Below are positions 49,729 to 58,173 of a DNA stretch of 58,212 nt, piece by piece. The notes below the pieces were generated by a model. It worked only from the letters and a program-made list of their open reading frames with translations. It had not been told where the DNA came from and searched no databases. Every line of letters begins with the position of its first letter. Position 1 is the first letter of the stretch. Source of the DNA: an uncultured Acetatifactor sp. (GTDB taxonomy: Bacteria > Bacillota > Clostridia > Lachnospirales > Lachnospiraceae); contig CAJTKW010000024.1 of NCBI GenBank assembly GCA_910577035.1, forward strand, positions 1-58,212. The letters run 5' to 3'. Both the position numbers and the translations under genes were made by a program.

Positions 49729-50847
49729 TTGAGCAGCGGCAATACAAACAAAAAGGACAATCTGACCATTACACAAATTGCACAGGAATGCGGTGTATCT
49801 GTTGCCACCGTTTCCCGTGTTTTGAACGGAAACCTGGCCGTGTCCCCGGAGAAGAGAAAGCGGATAGAGCAGGTCATTGCCAAGTACCATTTTACCCCTA
49901 ATTCCTTGGCAAGAGGATTAGTACGGAAGGAAACCAAAACTCTGGGTGTAATTATTCCGGATATATCCAACCCCTATTTCTCTACTATGTTTCTGGAAAC
50001 AGAACGGTATGCCCTGGAAGCCGGTTATACTCTTTTATTATGCAATACTCTCTATGGCGGCTCGTCCCATGGTATTGCCAATACCGTGAAGGAATCCCGT
50101 TTCTTCCAGATGATGCTTGACAGGCAGGTGGACGGTGTCCTGATCTTCGGCGGACAGGTGGACATGACTACGGTCGATGATGAATACCGCCTTGCATTGG
50201 AGGAGCTCCATCAGCGTCTTCCGGTGGTAGTGATCGGTAAGGCTATTCCGGGCATTAATTGTACCTTTCTCCAGAGTGACACCGGCATGGGCGTGACAAT
50301 GGCGGTTAATTATCTGTATGGGCTTGGACATCGCCGGATTGCCTTCGTCGGCGGACAAAGCGGTGTCACCATTACAGACATCCGCCTGCAGGCATATAAG
50401 GATGCTCTGAAAGCACTTCATATGCCTGTCACGGAAGATTTGACAGCTCTCACCGATTATTATCCCAAGGACGGCTACGATGCCATTACCCGCCTGGTAG
50501 GTAATCACGTCGATTTTACCGCTGCGGTAACCATTAACGACAATGTTGCTCTGGGTGCTCAACGAGCCCTGGCGGATTACGGTCTTTCCGTTCCGAATGA
50601 TGTGGCTGTCATCAGCTGTGAGCAGTTCCCTGGCGCCGAATACCGTGTTCCCAGGCTCACCGCTGTAGACATGCACCATGAACTGCTGGCCAGGACGGCC
50701 ATCACCACTCTGATAAATATTATCCGGGATATTCCTGCCCCTGTACTGACCCGGATTCAGCCGGACCTGATCATCAGAGAAAGCTGCGGTACCGCTTTAG
50801 GCATCAGACTGCAGAATCGGACAGAGGAGTCTCCGCACAACGCCTGA
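49729..50847 (+). CDS. LacI-family transcriptional regulator
   Basis: 372 residues. N-terminal helix-turn-helix and hinge: LTITQIAQECGVSVATVSRV, then HFTPNSLARGLVRKETKTLG. The periplasmic-binding-like effector domain follows (VIIPDISNPYFSTMF, VDGVLIFGG, LGHRRIAFVGG, VPNDVAVISCEQF). The start is most likely TTG 49729, as no ATG gives a complete DNA-binding domain; the ribosome site (GAGAAAGGCAG) is weak and distant. It is divergent from the carbohydrate locus and two operator-like palindromes lie between them, so it probably represses both that locus and itself until a sugar binds. Confidence 0.92.
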   Translation: MSSGNTNKKDNLTITQIAQECGVSVATVSRVLNGNLAVSPEKRKRIEQVIAKYHFTPNSLARGLVRKETKTLGVIIPDISNPYFSTMFLETERYALEAGYTLLLCNTLYGGSSHGIANTVKESRFFQMMLDRQVDGVLIFGGQVDMTTVDDEYRLALEELHQRLPVVVIGKAIPGINCTFLQSDTGMGVTMAVNYLYGLGHRRIAFVGGQSGVTITDIRLQAYKDALKALHMPVTEDLTALTDYYPKDGYDAITRLVGNHVDFTAAVTINDNVALGAQRALADYGLSVPNDVAVISCEQFPGAEYRVPRLTAVDMHHELLARTAITTLINIIRDIPAPVLTRIQPDLIIRESCGTALGIRLQNRTEESPHNA

Positions 50848-50887
50848 TGAATATAACAAATTTTAAAGCAGAAAGGAAAAATCTAAA

Positions 50888-51088
50888 ATGAACAGGACAG
50901 AATTTACAGAAACTCTGGAGCAGCTGTACCACGACCTGGAGGATAAGGGAGGTATTTTTCAGGCCACATTTCCAACGGAAGGGAAAGACATGGAGGAGCT
51001 GAAAAAATATGCCGCCGTTTCTCTGCTTGCCGTGGACAGATATTATTCCAATTTAACCAGGCTGATGAGCCAGCGAAAGGAATTATAA
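50888..51088 (+). CDS. 66-aa acidic protein of unknown function
   Basis: 66 residues starting MNRTEFTETLEQLYHDLEDK, with ATG 50888 preceded by AAAGGAAAAA. The sequence is soluble, helical and slightly acidic, with codon use like its neighbours. It lies 40 bp after the LacI-type gene and directly before a strong terminator, so it probably shares that transcript. No family recognised. A real gene is favoured by the ribosome site, position and composition, but there is no homology support. Confidence 0.6.
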   Translation: MNRTEFTETLEQLYHDLEDKGGIFQATFPTEGKDMEELKKYAAVSLLAVDRYYSNLTRLMSQRKEL

Positions 51089-51105
51089 AGTCATTTCCGC
51101 CCACT

Positions 51106-51136
51106 AAAAAGGCTGCCGGTCTGCAGCAGCCTTTTT
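51106..51136. terminator. bidirectional terminator
   Basis: AAAAAGGCTGC and GCAGCCTTTTT form an 11-bp stem with a 9-base loop. It serves the LacI-type/66-aa transcript on the plus strand and the FIST gene ending at 51143 on the minus strand. Confidence 0.88.
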
Positions 51137-51142
51137 GGAAAT

Positions 51143-52246
51143 TTATTTAATTATCAATACCGTAGACGTCTCATTGATATGCCCCAGGTATGCTTCCCCG
51201 CCGGTGGAGAATCCAATGCTGGAGTATTTTCCCCAAAGCGCACAATAATCCGCTGTCAGCTTCTTATTCAGCATCTCAAAGGTGCGGTACAGGCAATTGA
51301 AATTGATCACTCCCGCAGGCTCATATGTAATGACTTGATCCAGTGCCTGCCTGGTATCCGCCACAATATCCCCGATTTTCAGCACGTTGATCTCTGCTCC
51401 TTCCGGCAGCCCGCAGTGCAGGGTGATACCGCCATCCTGGATCTGGTTAAAGGTGCGCACGAAGATCTCGCCGTCTGCCACAATCCCCAGAGGATTGGAA
51501 ACAAAGTAATTCTGAATTTCTTCCACCGGAACCCCCAAGACCTCCGCATATACCTCTCCGCAGGGTCTGCCGTCAAACTCGTAGACAATCCGGTTGTGCA
51601 GATCGGATTTTGTCACTGCCAGCTTTCTCTCCGACATCACGCAGGCACTCTGGGTCTTAACCACATCGTAGCCGCGAACCGTCTTCAATACTGCGAGCAC
51701 CGCCGCATTGACATAGCTCTTATCGCCCGCATATACTTTGGAAATATTGTTCTCCGCCGCAGAGGAGGATCCGCCCACAAAAAGAATATCCGTAGCGGTG
51801 CCCAGCCGGTCCATAAAGACCTCTTCCGCCTTGGCGCCGGATTCAAACAATACAATACCCGCATACTTGTCAAAATTTTCAAAAATCTCATCGCTGCCGC
51901 CGAAATGTGCTTCCATATTTTTCACGGCATCCTGGAGATTCACTTCCTTATCAATATTTTCCACTACCTGAATACAGGAATCCGCGACACTGTCCTGGTC
52001 CATCGCCATGATGCTGACGGAATGATCCGTATAATCAGAATTGCAGTATTCACTATGGGAAGTAGATCCCATGATCCGGCTGTCCGGAAAAGCCGCCGCC
52101 AGCTCTGCTGCCGGGTTCGTATCGTCATAGCAGCTGGATGCAAAGAACAAAAGGAATTTGACCTCAAATCCCTTCAGTGCCTCCTTTGCCTTTCCTGCCA
52201 TATCCTTACTGTCCGTCCCTTTAATAGAAATCGTTTTAATCGCCAC
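51143..52246 (-). CDS. FIST-domain sensory protein
   Basis: 367 residues. The N-terminal FIST domain has KFLLFFASSCYDDTNPAAEL, SRIMGSTSHSEYC, VLFESGAKAEEVF and ILFVGGSSSAAENN; the C-terminal FIST_C part has FYVSNPLGIV-like NYFVSNPLGIVADGEI, GITLHCGLPEGAE and the final YSSIGFSTGGEAYLGHINETS. FIST proteins are thought to bind small ligands, perhaps amino acids, and often occur with chemoreceptors or c-di-GMP enzymes. Here it is a stand-alone soluble protein without membrane segments or output domain. It follows a 66-aa gene by 33 bp in the same operon. Ligand and partner unknown. Confidence 0.88.
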   Translation of the reverse strand: MAIKTISIKGTDSKDMAGKAKEALKGFEVKFLLFFASSCYDDTNPAAELAAAFPDSRIMGSTSHSEYCNSDYTDHSVSIMAMDQDSVADSCIQVVENIDKEVNLQDAVKNMEAHFGGSDEIFENFDKYAGIVLFESGAKAEEVFMDRLGTATDILFVGGSSSAAENNISKVYAGDKSYVNAAVLAVLKTVRGYDVVKTQSACVMSERKLAVTKSDLHNRIVYEFDGRPCGEVYAEVLGVPVEEIQNYFVSNPLGIVADGEIFVRTFNQIQDGGITLHCGLPEGAEINVLKIGDIVADTRQALDQVITYEPAGVINFNCLYRTFEMLNKKLTADYCALWGKYSSIGFSTGGEAYLGHINETSTVLIIK

Positions 52247-52279
52247 TGTTATCCCACCTTTACTTCATATTTTTACAGC

Positions 52280-52480
52280 TTAAACAAACACACCGAATTC
52301 CATACCGATCTGACGCAGCTTCTGCATCACGGCAACATCGTCCGGAGACGTGGGCGTGTACTTATCAATTGCAATTCCCTTTAAAATAATCTTTGTCTTG
52401 ACACTGCTTGCAATAACCGCATTCCCTTTTGATTTCTCCGTAACTATCTTTTGAATCATGTTGTAGACCTGTCCAGCCAA
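52280..52480 (-). CDS. 66-aa partner protein upstream of the FIST gene
   Basis: 66 residues. TTG 52480 is the start, seven bases after AAGGGGTG, a strong ribosome site; the first internal ATG at 52457 has none. N-terminal helix (LAGQVYNMIQKIVTEKSKG), then VKTKIILKGIAIDKYT, DDVAVMQKLRQIG and a hydrophobic end MEFGVFV. No membrane segment or signal peptide. It shares a promoter with the FIST gene and probably works with it. No family recognised. Confidence 0.72.
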   Translation of the reverse strand: MAGQVYNMIQKIVTEKSKGNAVIASSVKTKIILKGIAIDKYTPTSPDDVAVMQKLRQIGMEFGVFV

Positions 52481-52557
52481 TCCGCTTCACCCCTTTTTAT
52501 GATTATTTATTCAGTGTGGGAAATGCCTGGCAGCTTTTTCCTCCACCAAACAAAGTT

Positions 52558-52587
52558 ATTATAGCATATGCTTTTTCCCACTGTCAA
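52558..52587 (-). promoter_or_regulatory. promoter of the 66-aa/FIST operon
   Basis: Consensus TTGACA (52582-52587), 18-bp spacer, TATAAT (52558-52563) on the minus strand, 78 bp before the TTG start. Confidence 0.85.
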
Positions 52588-52633
52588 TTTAACTCTTGTT
52601 CTGCATAACCAATATGACTGAATACCCATAATA

Positions 52634-54511
52634 TTATACATAATACTGGGCCTGTGCGTTCCACAATGCGGCATAAACCCCCTGTTCCTCCCGCAGCAGG
52701 GCATCATGGGAGCCCTGCTGCACAATACGGCCTTCCGAGAATACAAGAATTTTGTCGCAGAAACGACAGGATGACAGGCGGTGGCTGATGTAAACCGCCG
52801 TGCGTCCGCCCACAATACTGTGAAAGCGGGCATAAACCTCTGCCTCCGCAAGGGGATCCAGGGCAGCGGTGGGCTCGTCTAAGAGAATGAAGGGGGCATC
52901 CTTGTACAGGGCCCGGGCAATGGCGATTTTCTGCGCCTCCCCGCCGGAAATATCCACACCGTTATCACTTCGCTTCTTGGTAAGATACGTGTCCAGCCCG
53001 TCCTTCATTTCCTCCAGGCGCTCTCCAAATCCCGCTTTCAACAGGCAGTCCCTGACCTTTTCCGAATCATACTGCCCCGATGCCGCCACATTCTGGGCAA
53101 GGGTGTACGGAAACAGCTTAAAGTCCTGAAATACCACTGCAAAGATGGCCATATACTGCTGATAGTTATACTTGCGGATGTCAATGCCGTTTAACAGTAT
53201 CAGCCCTGCCGTGGGATCGTACAGCCTGCAGAGCAGCTTGATAAAGGTGGTTTTCCCCGAGCCGTTGCAGCCCACCACTGCAAGGTGCTCACCCACCCGG
53301 AATTTCATGGTCACATTCCGCAGGGCCCAGGTTTCCGATCCCGGATACCGGAAGGAAACATTGCGGAATTCCACCTCGTAATCTCCGTCCGTCCGCTTTT
53401 CCGTAGTCAGGGAGCCCTGATACATATCATTGGGCAGATCAAGGTACTCAAAGGTCTGCCGCAGGAACGGAGCATTATTGCGTACATCCCCCCAGACCTT
53501 TAAGAATTGGCCCATACTGCCTGCAATATTGGACAAAGCACCCACATACTGCGTAATCTCCCCGACACCAAATGCCCCTGCCCATGCCTTCAGGCAGACA
53601 TAAAGGTAGACAAGCAGCGTGAAAATATGAGAAACCGTATTTGATGCCAGATTCAAAAGGCCCACCTTGCCCCGGGCCAGATTGGCAAAATAGCCCTGGG
53701 AGGAAAACAGGCCCTTCCTGTCAAACCCATACTTCATGCACATTTTATCAATCCGGTAAATGCGCATATCCCCGGCCGCCGCCCTGTCATGCCCCTTAAA
53801 GCAGAACCAGCTGAACAGGTTATTTTCCAGACTATGCTTTGCATTATTCATGGCATAATACTTTCCACCCTGGTTTGCCAGCAGGGAAGAAATACACGGA
53901 ATTCCTGCCATACCTGCAATCAACAGCACCAGAAACACCGGATTGTCAAGGACGGTCCAGTTTCCCGCACTTTCCGGGACACGGTTGGTAAAGAACGAAA
54001 TTACCAGTGCGATGCCTCCTAAGATAGAAAAAACAGGCGCAATCAGATCCTGCAGGCTCCACAAAAGCCGTGGAAGCCCCCAGCCGCTGTTTCTCCGGCT
54101 TCCTTCAATGTCATGGAGCAGCCTGCGAGTCTCCGGATGGTCAAACCGCACAAAGTCCATCTGCAGATTCTTATCCACAAACAGGTACTCCTCGGCAAAC
54201 CACGTCCTCCTGCTTTCCCCATCGGCCCATCGCCCAAGAATCCCTCCCACGAGGGAAATTCCCGCTGCACTGGCAAGGGAAAGCAGCACAAGACTTTTAA
54301 GCACCTCGGGGCTGCGCCCGCCTGCCAGCTCACCGATGATCCGCGCCGAAAACCAGATCCCCACATAAGGCGTCAGCGCCTTCCAAATGATATTTGCGAT
54401 CATAGAGATAATAACACCGGGATAAATCCGGCAGAGCAGCCGGAATGCCCTGATTGTAATGGCAGCGCTTTCCCTGGCGCTCATCTGCCGGCTGTTTTCC
54501 TTATTTTTCAT
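52634..54511 (-). CDS. ABC exporter half-transporter (second gene of pair)
   Basis: 625 residues. Exporter-type membrane domain to about 360 with an atypical long cytoplasmic stretch (RNSGWGLPRLLWSLQDL, YYAMNNAKHSLENNLFSW), then an ATPase with Walker A GCNGSGKTT, Q-loop FQDFKLF, signature ISGGEAQKIA, Walker B FILLDEPTAALD and switch YISHRLS. All catalytic residues are kept. Its ATG overlaps the stop of the preceding ABC gene by 4 bp (ATGA), so the two probably form a heterodimer. It belongs to the operon headed by the LytTR/GHKL system at 56620-58120. No peptidase domain; cargo unknown. Confidence 0.92.
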   Translation of the reverse strand: MKNKENSRQMSARESAAITIRAFRLLCRIYPGVIISMIANIIWKALTPYVGIWFSARIIGELAGGRSPEVLKSLVLLSLASAAGISLVGGILGRWADGESRRTWFAEEYLFVDKNLQMDFVRFDHPETRRLLHDIEGSRRNSGWGLPRLLWSLQDLIAPVFSILGGIALVISFFTNRVPESAGNWTVLDNPVFLVLLIAGMAGIPCISSLLANQGGKYYAMNNAKHSLENNLFSWFCFKGHDRAAAGDMRIYRIDKMCMKYGFDRKGLFSSQGYFANLARGKVGLLNLASNTVSHIFTLLVYLYVCLKAWAGAFGVGEITQYVGALSNIAGSMGQFLKVWGDVRNNAPFLRQTFEYLDLPNDMYQGSLTTEKRTDGDYEVEFRNVSFRYPGSETWALRNVTMKFRVGEHLAVVGCNGSGKTTFIKLLCRLYDPTAGLILLNGIDIRKYNYQQYMAIFAVVFQDFKLFPYTLAQNVAASGQYDSEKVRDCLLKAGFGERLEEMKDGLDTYLTKKRSDNGVDISGGEAQKIAIARALYKDAPFILLDEPTAALDPLAEAEVYARFHSIVGGRTAVYISHRLSSCRFCDKILVFSEGRIVQQGSHDALLREEQGVYAALWNAQAQYYV

Positions 54512-56397
54512 CCGTACACCTCCTCGGCCTGATAATCCTCTCGATAATAGCGGCTCTGCACACCATACAAATAGGCGTACCTGCCCCCTTTTCCCAGAAG
54601 CTCCTCATGAGTCCCTTCCTCCGCAATCCCTGCATTTTCAATCAGAATAATACGGTCGCAGAAACGTGTGGAAGCAAGACGATGGGAGATATATACTGCG
54701 CTTTTACCCGCTGCCATCCTGTCATACTGCTGATACATTTCGGATTCCGCAACAGGATCCAGGGCCGAGGTCGGCTCATCCAGCAGAAGGACGGGAGCCT
54801 CTCTGTATAATGCCCTTGCCAGAGTCAGGCGCTGGTATTGTCCCCCCGAAAGCTCCGCCGCATTATCGTATACCTGCCTGTTCAGCGGGGTATTCATTCC
54901 CAGGGGCAGGGAATCTGCCTTCTCCGAAAGACCGGCACGCTCCACGCATTGCCGCACCCTGGCGGCATCCATCTCCTCCTCCGATGCCGCCACATTCAGC
55001 GCCAGACTGCCGGGAATCAAAAGCGCCTCCTGAAACACGGCGGCAAACCGCGTATAATACTCCCGCCGGTTCAGGGTACGAATGTCCGTCCCGTTCCAGG
55101 TAATACGCCCTTCCGTGGGATCCAGCAGGCCGCAGATCAGCTTTACAAGCGTTGTTTTCCCTGCTCCGTTCAGCCCCACCACCGCAAGGCGCTCCCCCGG
55201 GCGCAGAGTCAGGTTAATATGCTTCAATGTATTTTCCTCTGCCCCCGGATAACGGAATGACACATCCTCCAGCCTGATTTCGCCCGGAGTGTCCCTCTCT
55301 CCCGGAACAGGAGCACCCTCTTCAAATTGATACGGCTCCGGATATTTTAAACACTCCAGGACATAGGAAAGGCTTAAAGATTGAGTATGAAGATTCACGA
55401 AATCGGAAAGAATGCCCCACACCCAGCCCGCAAAACCGCCCACCGTGGAAAAGTACAACAGAAACTCCGAGGCTGTCAGCCCCCCGTCCAATACCATCCG
55501 GATCAGATACAAATACGCGATACCATTGCGCAGAAACGTCAACACAAGATCCGCAATATTGCTCCACAGATATACCCCCGCTTCCCTGCGGCGAAATGCC
55601 TGCAGCAGGCGCATCCCGCTCTGGTACATCTCATTCATCCAGGCACGCATCCCGAAAATCCGGATGTCCTTGGCCGCCTCAATCTTTCCCGCTTCGTCCG
55701 TAACACAGGTAATTCCCCGTTCTATCTCCCGCTCCTCCTCGCGATGCCTCCATCCCCAGCCGCTGATATACTTATTGAGATAATATCCCGGTATTGTGGT
55801 CGCCAGCAGAACCACCAGCAGCACCGGCTCCACATGAGTCAGCAGCAGAAGATAAATGATAAAGCCCGCAAAATTGCGAAGCAGGCCGAAAAGGGTATTC
55901 CATACGGCTTCCGTAGCAGAGGAATTGTTCCTCGTGCAAAAATTTGCCTTATCCTCCAGAAAGCCGAATTTCTCATCACTCAGATTACAGTAGGAGGTTG
56001 TAGCCGCTTTATCATTTAGCAGCGCCGCCACAATGCCGCGCAGGGTAACACGGCGGTAGCGGTCTACTCCGCTGATATAATTACTGATCCCGCCGGTCAC
56101 AATCAGTGCACCGATAAAAACTCCGATTGTGCCGGCCAGGCGGCCTGCCGGCACATTTTGTTCCACCGCCTGCAGAACCATGGGCGCTAAAAACAGGTTT
56201 GCAAGGCTCTGCATTACGGTAAGGGCAGTAACTGCCAGACCACTGACCAGAATCAGCGGCTCATACTTTGCCGCCAGCTTTATCATATAGCAGACGCAGG
56301 AATACATGCCATATGCCGGCTTTGTTTCCTTTTCCCCCTGGTTTTCATTCTGTTTATTTTTAGTAATTTGGTTGCGCTTTTTCAATTCCCTGGACAT
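54508..56397 (-). CDS. ABC exporter half-transporter (first gene of pair)
   Basis: 629 residues from ATG 56397 with AGGAGG seven bases upstream; an ATG at 56436 has no site. A hydrophilic basic N-terminus of about 35 residues precedes six membrane segments, then Walker A GLNGAGKTT, FQEALLI, signature LSGGQYQR, Walker B LLLLDEPTSALD and switch YISHRLA, all canonical. With the overlapping downstream gene it should form an exporter with two competent ATP sites. The upstream gap of 222 bp contains a small ORF and a 21-bp RNA hairpin that may set its expression below that of the kinase genes. Cargo is probably a peptide or lipid, by analogy with LytTR-linked exporters; this is inference. Confidence 0.93.
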   Translation of the reverse strand: MSRELKKRNQITKNKQNENQGEKETKPAYGMYSCVCYMIKLAAKYEPLILVSGLAVTALTVMQSLANLFLAPMVLQAVEQNVPAGRLAGTIGVFIGALIVTGGISNYISGVDRYRRVTLRGIVAALLNDKAATTSYCNLSDEKFGFLEDKANFCTRNNSSATEAVWNTLFGLLRNFAGFIIYLLLLTHVEPVLLVVLLATTIPGYYLNKYISGWGWRHREEEREIERGITCVTDEAGKIEAAKDIRIFGMRAWMNEMYQSGMRLLQAFRRREAGVYLWSNIADLVLTFLRNGIAYLYLIRMVLDGGLTASEFLLYFSTVGGFAGWVWGILSDFVNLHTQSLSLSYVLECLKYPEPYQFEEGAPVPGERDTPGEIRLEDVSFRYPGAEENTLKHINLTLRPGERLAVVGLNGAGKTTLVKLICGLLDPTEGRITWNGTDIRTLNRREYYTRFAAVFQEALLIPGSLALNVAASEEEMDAARVRQCVERAGLSEKADSLPLGMNTPLNRQVYDNAAELSGGQYQRLTLARALYREAPVLLLDEPTSALDPVAESEMYQQYDRMAAGKSAVYISHRLASTRFCDRIILIENAGIAEEGTHEELLGKGGRYAYLYGVQSRYYREDYQAEEVYG

Positions 56398-56481
56398 GAT
56401 ACAGCCTCCTCTTGAAACCGGTAAAATTACCCGCATGGTTCTCTTTACATACGATCAGGGAATAATGCCTGCCGGCTATAT

Positions 56482-56550
56482 TCACAGGAATCCCCCGGCA
56501 CCCCTGACTGCGAATCGGTATGATATTTCTGACAGAGCATATGGTAACAT
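56482..56550 (-). CDS. possible 22-aa leader peptide
   Basis: A 22-codon ORF starts at ATG 56550, six bases after a perfect AGGAGG, and begins MLPYALSEISYRFAV. The peptide is basic to neutral with no Cys and no double-Gly leader motif (its GAGG is near the end). Its ribosome site is formed by the 3' arm of the hairpin at 56556-56600, so translation would need that stem to open. It may be a leader that couples translation to hairpin folding, or an exported peptide of the adjacent transporter. Coding status is unproven. Confidence 0.4.
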   Translation of the reverse strand: MLPYALSEISYRFAVRGAGGFL

Positions 56551-56555
56551 AAAAT

Positions 56556-56600
56556 CCCTCCTGCCATACAATTCATGGGACGAATCGTATGACAGGAGGG
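56556..56600 (-). ncRNA. 21-bp RNA hairpin between kinase and ABC exporter genes
   Basis: Arms 56580-56600 and 56556-56576 with a 3-base loop. On the minus-strand RNA all 21 positions pair, three as G-U; on the opposite strand those three are A-C mismatches. The structure is therefore selected in the minus-strand transcript. It starts 19 bases after the kinase stop and is followed by AUUUUAUG, a poor terminator tail. The end of the 3' arm holds the AGGAGG of the 22-aa ORF. Likely roles are attenuation, RNase III processing or 3' protection of the two-component mRNA. Confidence 0.8.
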
Positions 56601-56619
56601 ACGAATTGCAGGCCTGCCC

Positions 56620-57294
56620 TCACAGGCTCTGTTCCTCCAATGGCAGAAGGATCTCCGTGGTAAAGGCGCCGTCCTCGCTGTTCCGGGAAAGATACCCGCC
56701 ATGGCGCTCTACAATCGTATCAATGCGGACAAGGCCAAAGCCGTGGCCCTCTCCCTTTTCCGTGGCAAAGCGGCCGCCTGTTTTCGGCAGCTTCTTTCCT
56801 GCGCACAAATTGGTAACCGACAGATACAGCCTGGTTTCCTTCCTATCCATATACACCCGTATCATCCGTTCCTCCTCCGGCAGGGACAGGCTGGCCTCAA
56901 TGGCGTTATCCAGCAGATTCCCCAAAATGACGCACAAATCCAGCTCGGGAAAGGCAAGTTTTACCGGAATCTGCACCGACGTTTTGACGGGAATATGCTT
57001 TTCCGCCGCCAGTGCAAGCTTGCTGCCCAGTATGGCATCCGCCATGGGGTTTCCTGTCTTTACAGGCATGTCCACCGTATTCAGGTCCGACTCCAGCATA
57101 TCCAGATACCGCAGAAGCTCCTCCATGTTGCCCGACCGGGCCAGCATCTTCATGGTGCCGATATGGTTACGGTAATCATGCCGCCAGCCCCGCATCTTCC
57201 GGTACATGGTATCCACCTCCCTGTAGTGGGTATCCACCAGCTCCCGCTGATAATCCGACAACCGTTTATCAATATAGCGCGATATAAACCCCAT
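56620..57294 (-). CDS. soluble GHKL-type histidine kinase
   Basis: 224 residues from ATG 57294, five bases after GGAGG. It has no membrane segment. A coiled N-terminus (ISRYIDKRLSDYQREL) leads to the phosphoacceptor motif GWRHDYRNHIG (His near 39), then the ATP-binding part with NLLDNAIEAS (N box) and GEGHGFGLVRI (G box). This short layout is known in LytTR-linked kinases of Lachnospiraceae that lack the AgrC-type receptor. The signal must be sensed in the cytoplasm or through a partner, perhaps the ABC exporter downstream. It follows its regulator gene by 112 bp. Confidence 0.9.
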   Translation of the reverse strand: MGFISRYIDKRLSDYQRELVDTHYREVDTMYRKMRGWRHDYRNHIGTMKMLARSGNMEELLRYLDMLESDLNTVDMPVKTGNPMADAILGSKLALAAEKHIPVKTSVQIPVKLAFPELDLCVILGNLLDNAIEASLSLPEEERMIRVYMDRKETRLYLSVTNLCAGKKLPKTGGRFATEKGEGHGFGLVRIDTIVERHGGYLSRNSEDGAFTTEILLPLEEQSL

Positions 57295-57406
57295 AGCAGC
57301 CTCCTTCGCAATATGCACCGCCTCACAGGGAATATTTCCCGGTAATCCGACTCCATAATGTCAGCGGTAAATCCCAAAGTCAATTCTCCGCGGCAGAGCT
57401 GGTGCT

Positions 57407-58120
57407 TTACAGTCTGTCAATAATGGCACGGTTCAGAGTATCGTACGCTCCCCGGGGAAGGGGCAGCACCGTTCCGTCAGGAAACACGATCTCATTCCTG
57501 GTAATCCGGTACAGCTTAGTCAGATTTACTATATAGGAACGCCCCACCCGCAGGAAACGTTCATCCAGCTCGTCTTCAAAATCTCCCAGCTTATGGCGGA
57601 CAACAAAATCTCCCCTGTTCTCTGCATGAATGGTCACATAATTGCGGGCCGCCTCCAGAAACAGCACGCTGCCCATGGGAATACGGATAATTTCATTGGC
57701 TGTCCTGACATTCAGAAGTCTCTCCTCCCGGCATAGCCGTTCCACGGCACGGTCCATCACCTGCATGAACCGGTCCGGATCCACGGGCTTCATCAGGTAA
57801 TGCAGCGCCGATACGTCATAGCCTTCCGCAATATAATCGGAATAGCCCGTAATAAACACGATAACCACCGTGCTGTTCTTCTCCCGAAGCCTTTTTGCCA
57901 TGGTCACTCCGTCCATGCCGGACATTTCTATGTCCACAAGAAGAATATCCCAGGCAGGGTTTTCATCATATTGAAACAGAAAGGCCTCCGCAGAAGGGTA
58001 GGCATCAATCTGCAGGGAAAGGCCCCGCGCATCCGCCCATTGCTGTAATACGGAGCTGATATACTTTATGTCGGTGGGATTGTCGTCCGTGATGGCAACT
58101 CGGTATGGCATGGCTCTCAT
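57407..58120 (-). CDS. LytTR response regulator
   Basis: 237 residues from ATG 58120, five bases after GGAGG. Receiver domain: YRVAITDDNPTDIKYI (acidic pair), phospho-acceptor Asp63 in ILLVDIEMSGMDG, FITGYSDY, and the Lys in YLMKPVDPD. C-terminal LytTR domain: IRIPMGSVLFLEAARNYVTI, FLRVGRSYIVNLTKLY and LPLPRGAYDTLNRAI. The domain has the normal length, in contrast to the repeat-expanded regulator at 4018. First gene of the operon with the soluble kinase and two ABC exporter genes, which it likely controls together with itself. Confidence 0.94.
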   Translation of the reverse strand: MRAMPYRVAITDDNPTDIKYISSVLQQWADARGLSLQIDAYPSAEAFLFQYDENPAWDILLVDIEMSGMDGVTMAKRLREKNSTVVIVFITGYSDYIAEGYDVSALHYLMKPVDPDRFMQVMDRAVERLCREERLLNVRTANEIIRIPMGSVLFLEAARNYVTIHAENRGDFVVRHKLGDFEDELDERFLRVGRSYIVNLTKLYRITRNEIVFPDGTVLPLPRGAYDTLNRAIIDRL

Positions 58121-58144
58121 ATTCCCCTCCAATCATCCAAAAGT

Positions 58145-58173
58145 AATATAGCACAAATCTTGAGTTTCCGCAA
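58145..58173 (-). promoter_or_regulatory. likely promoter of the second LytTR operon
   Basis: TTGCGG (58168-58173), 17-bp spacer, TATATT (58145-58150) on the minus strand, about 25 bp before the start. The weak -35 would suit activation by the LytTR protein; no clear direct repeats are visible before the window ends. Confidence 0.5.

Noticed and set aside
56445..56567. 40-codon ORF with several Cys residues overlapping the 22-aa ORF
   Set aside because: Its start lies inside the hairpin arm and has no Shine-Dalgarno sequence; the 22-aa frame is better supported.
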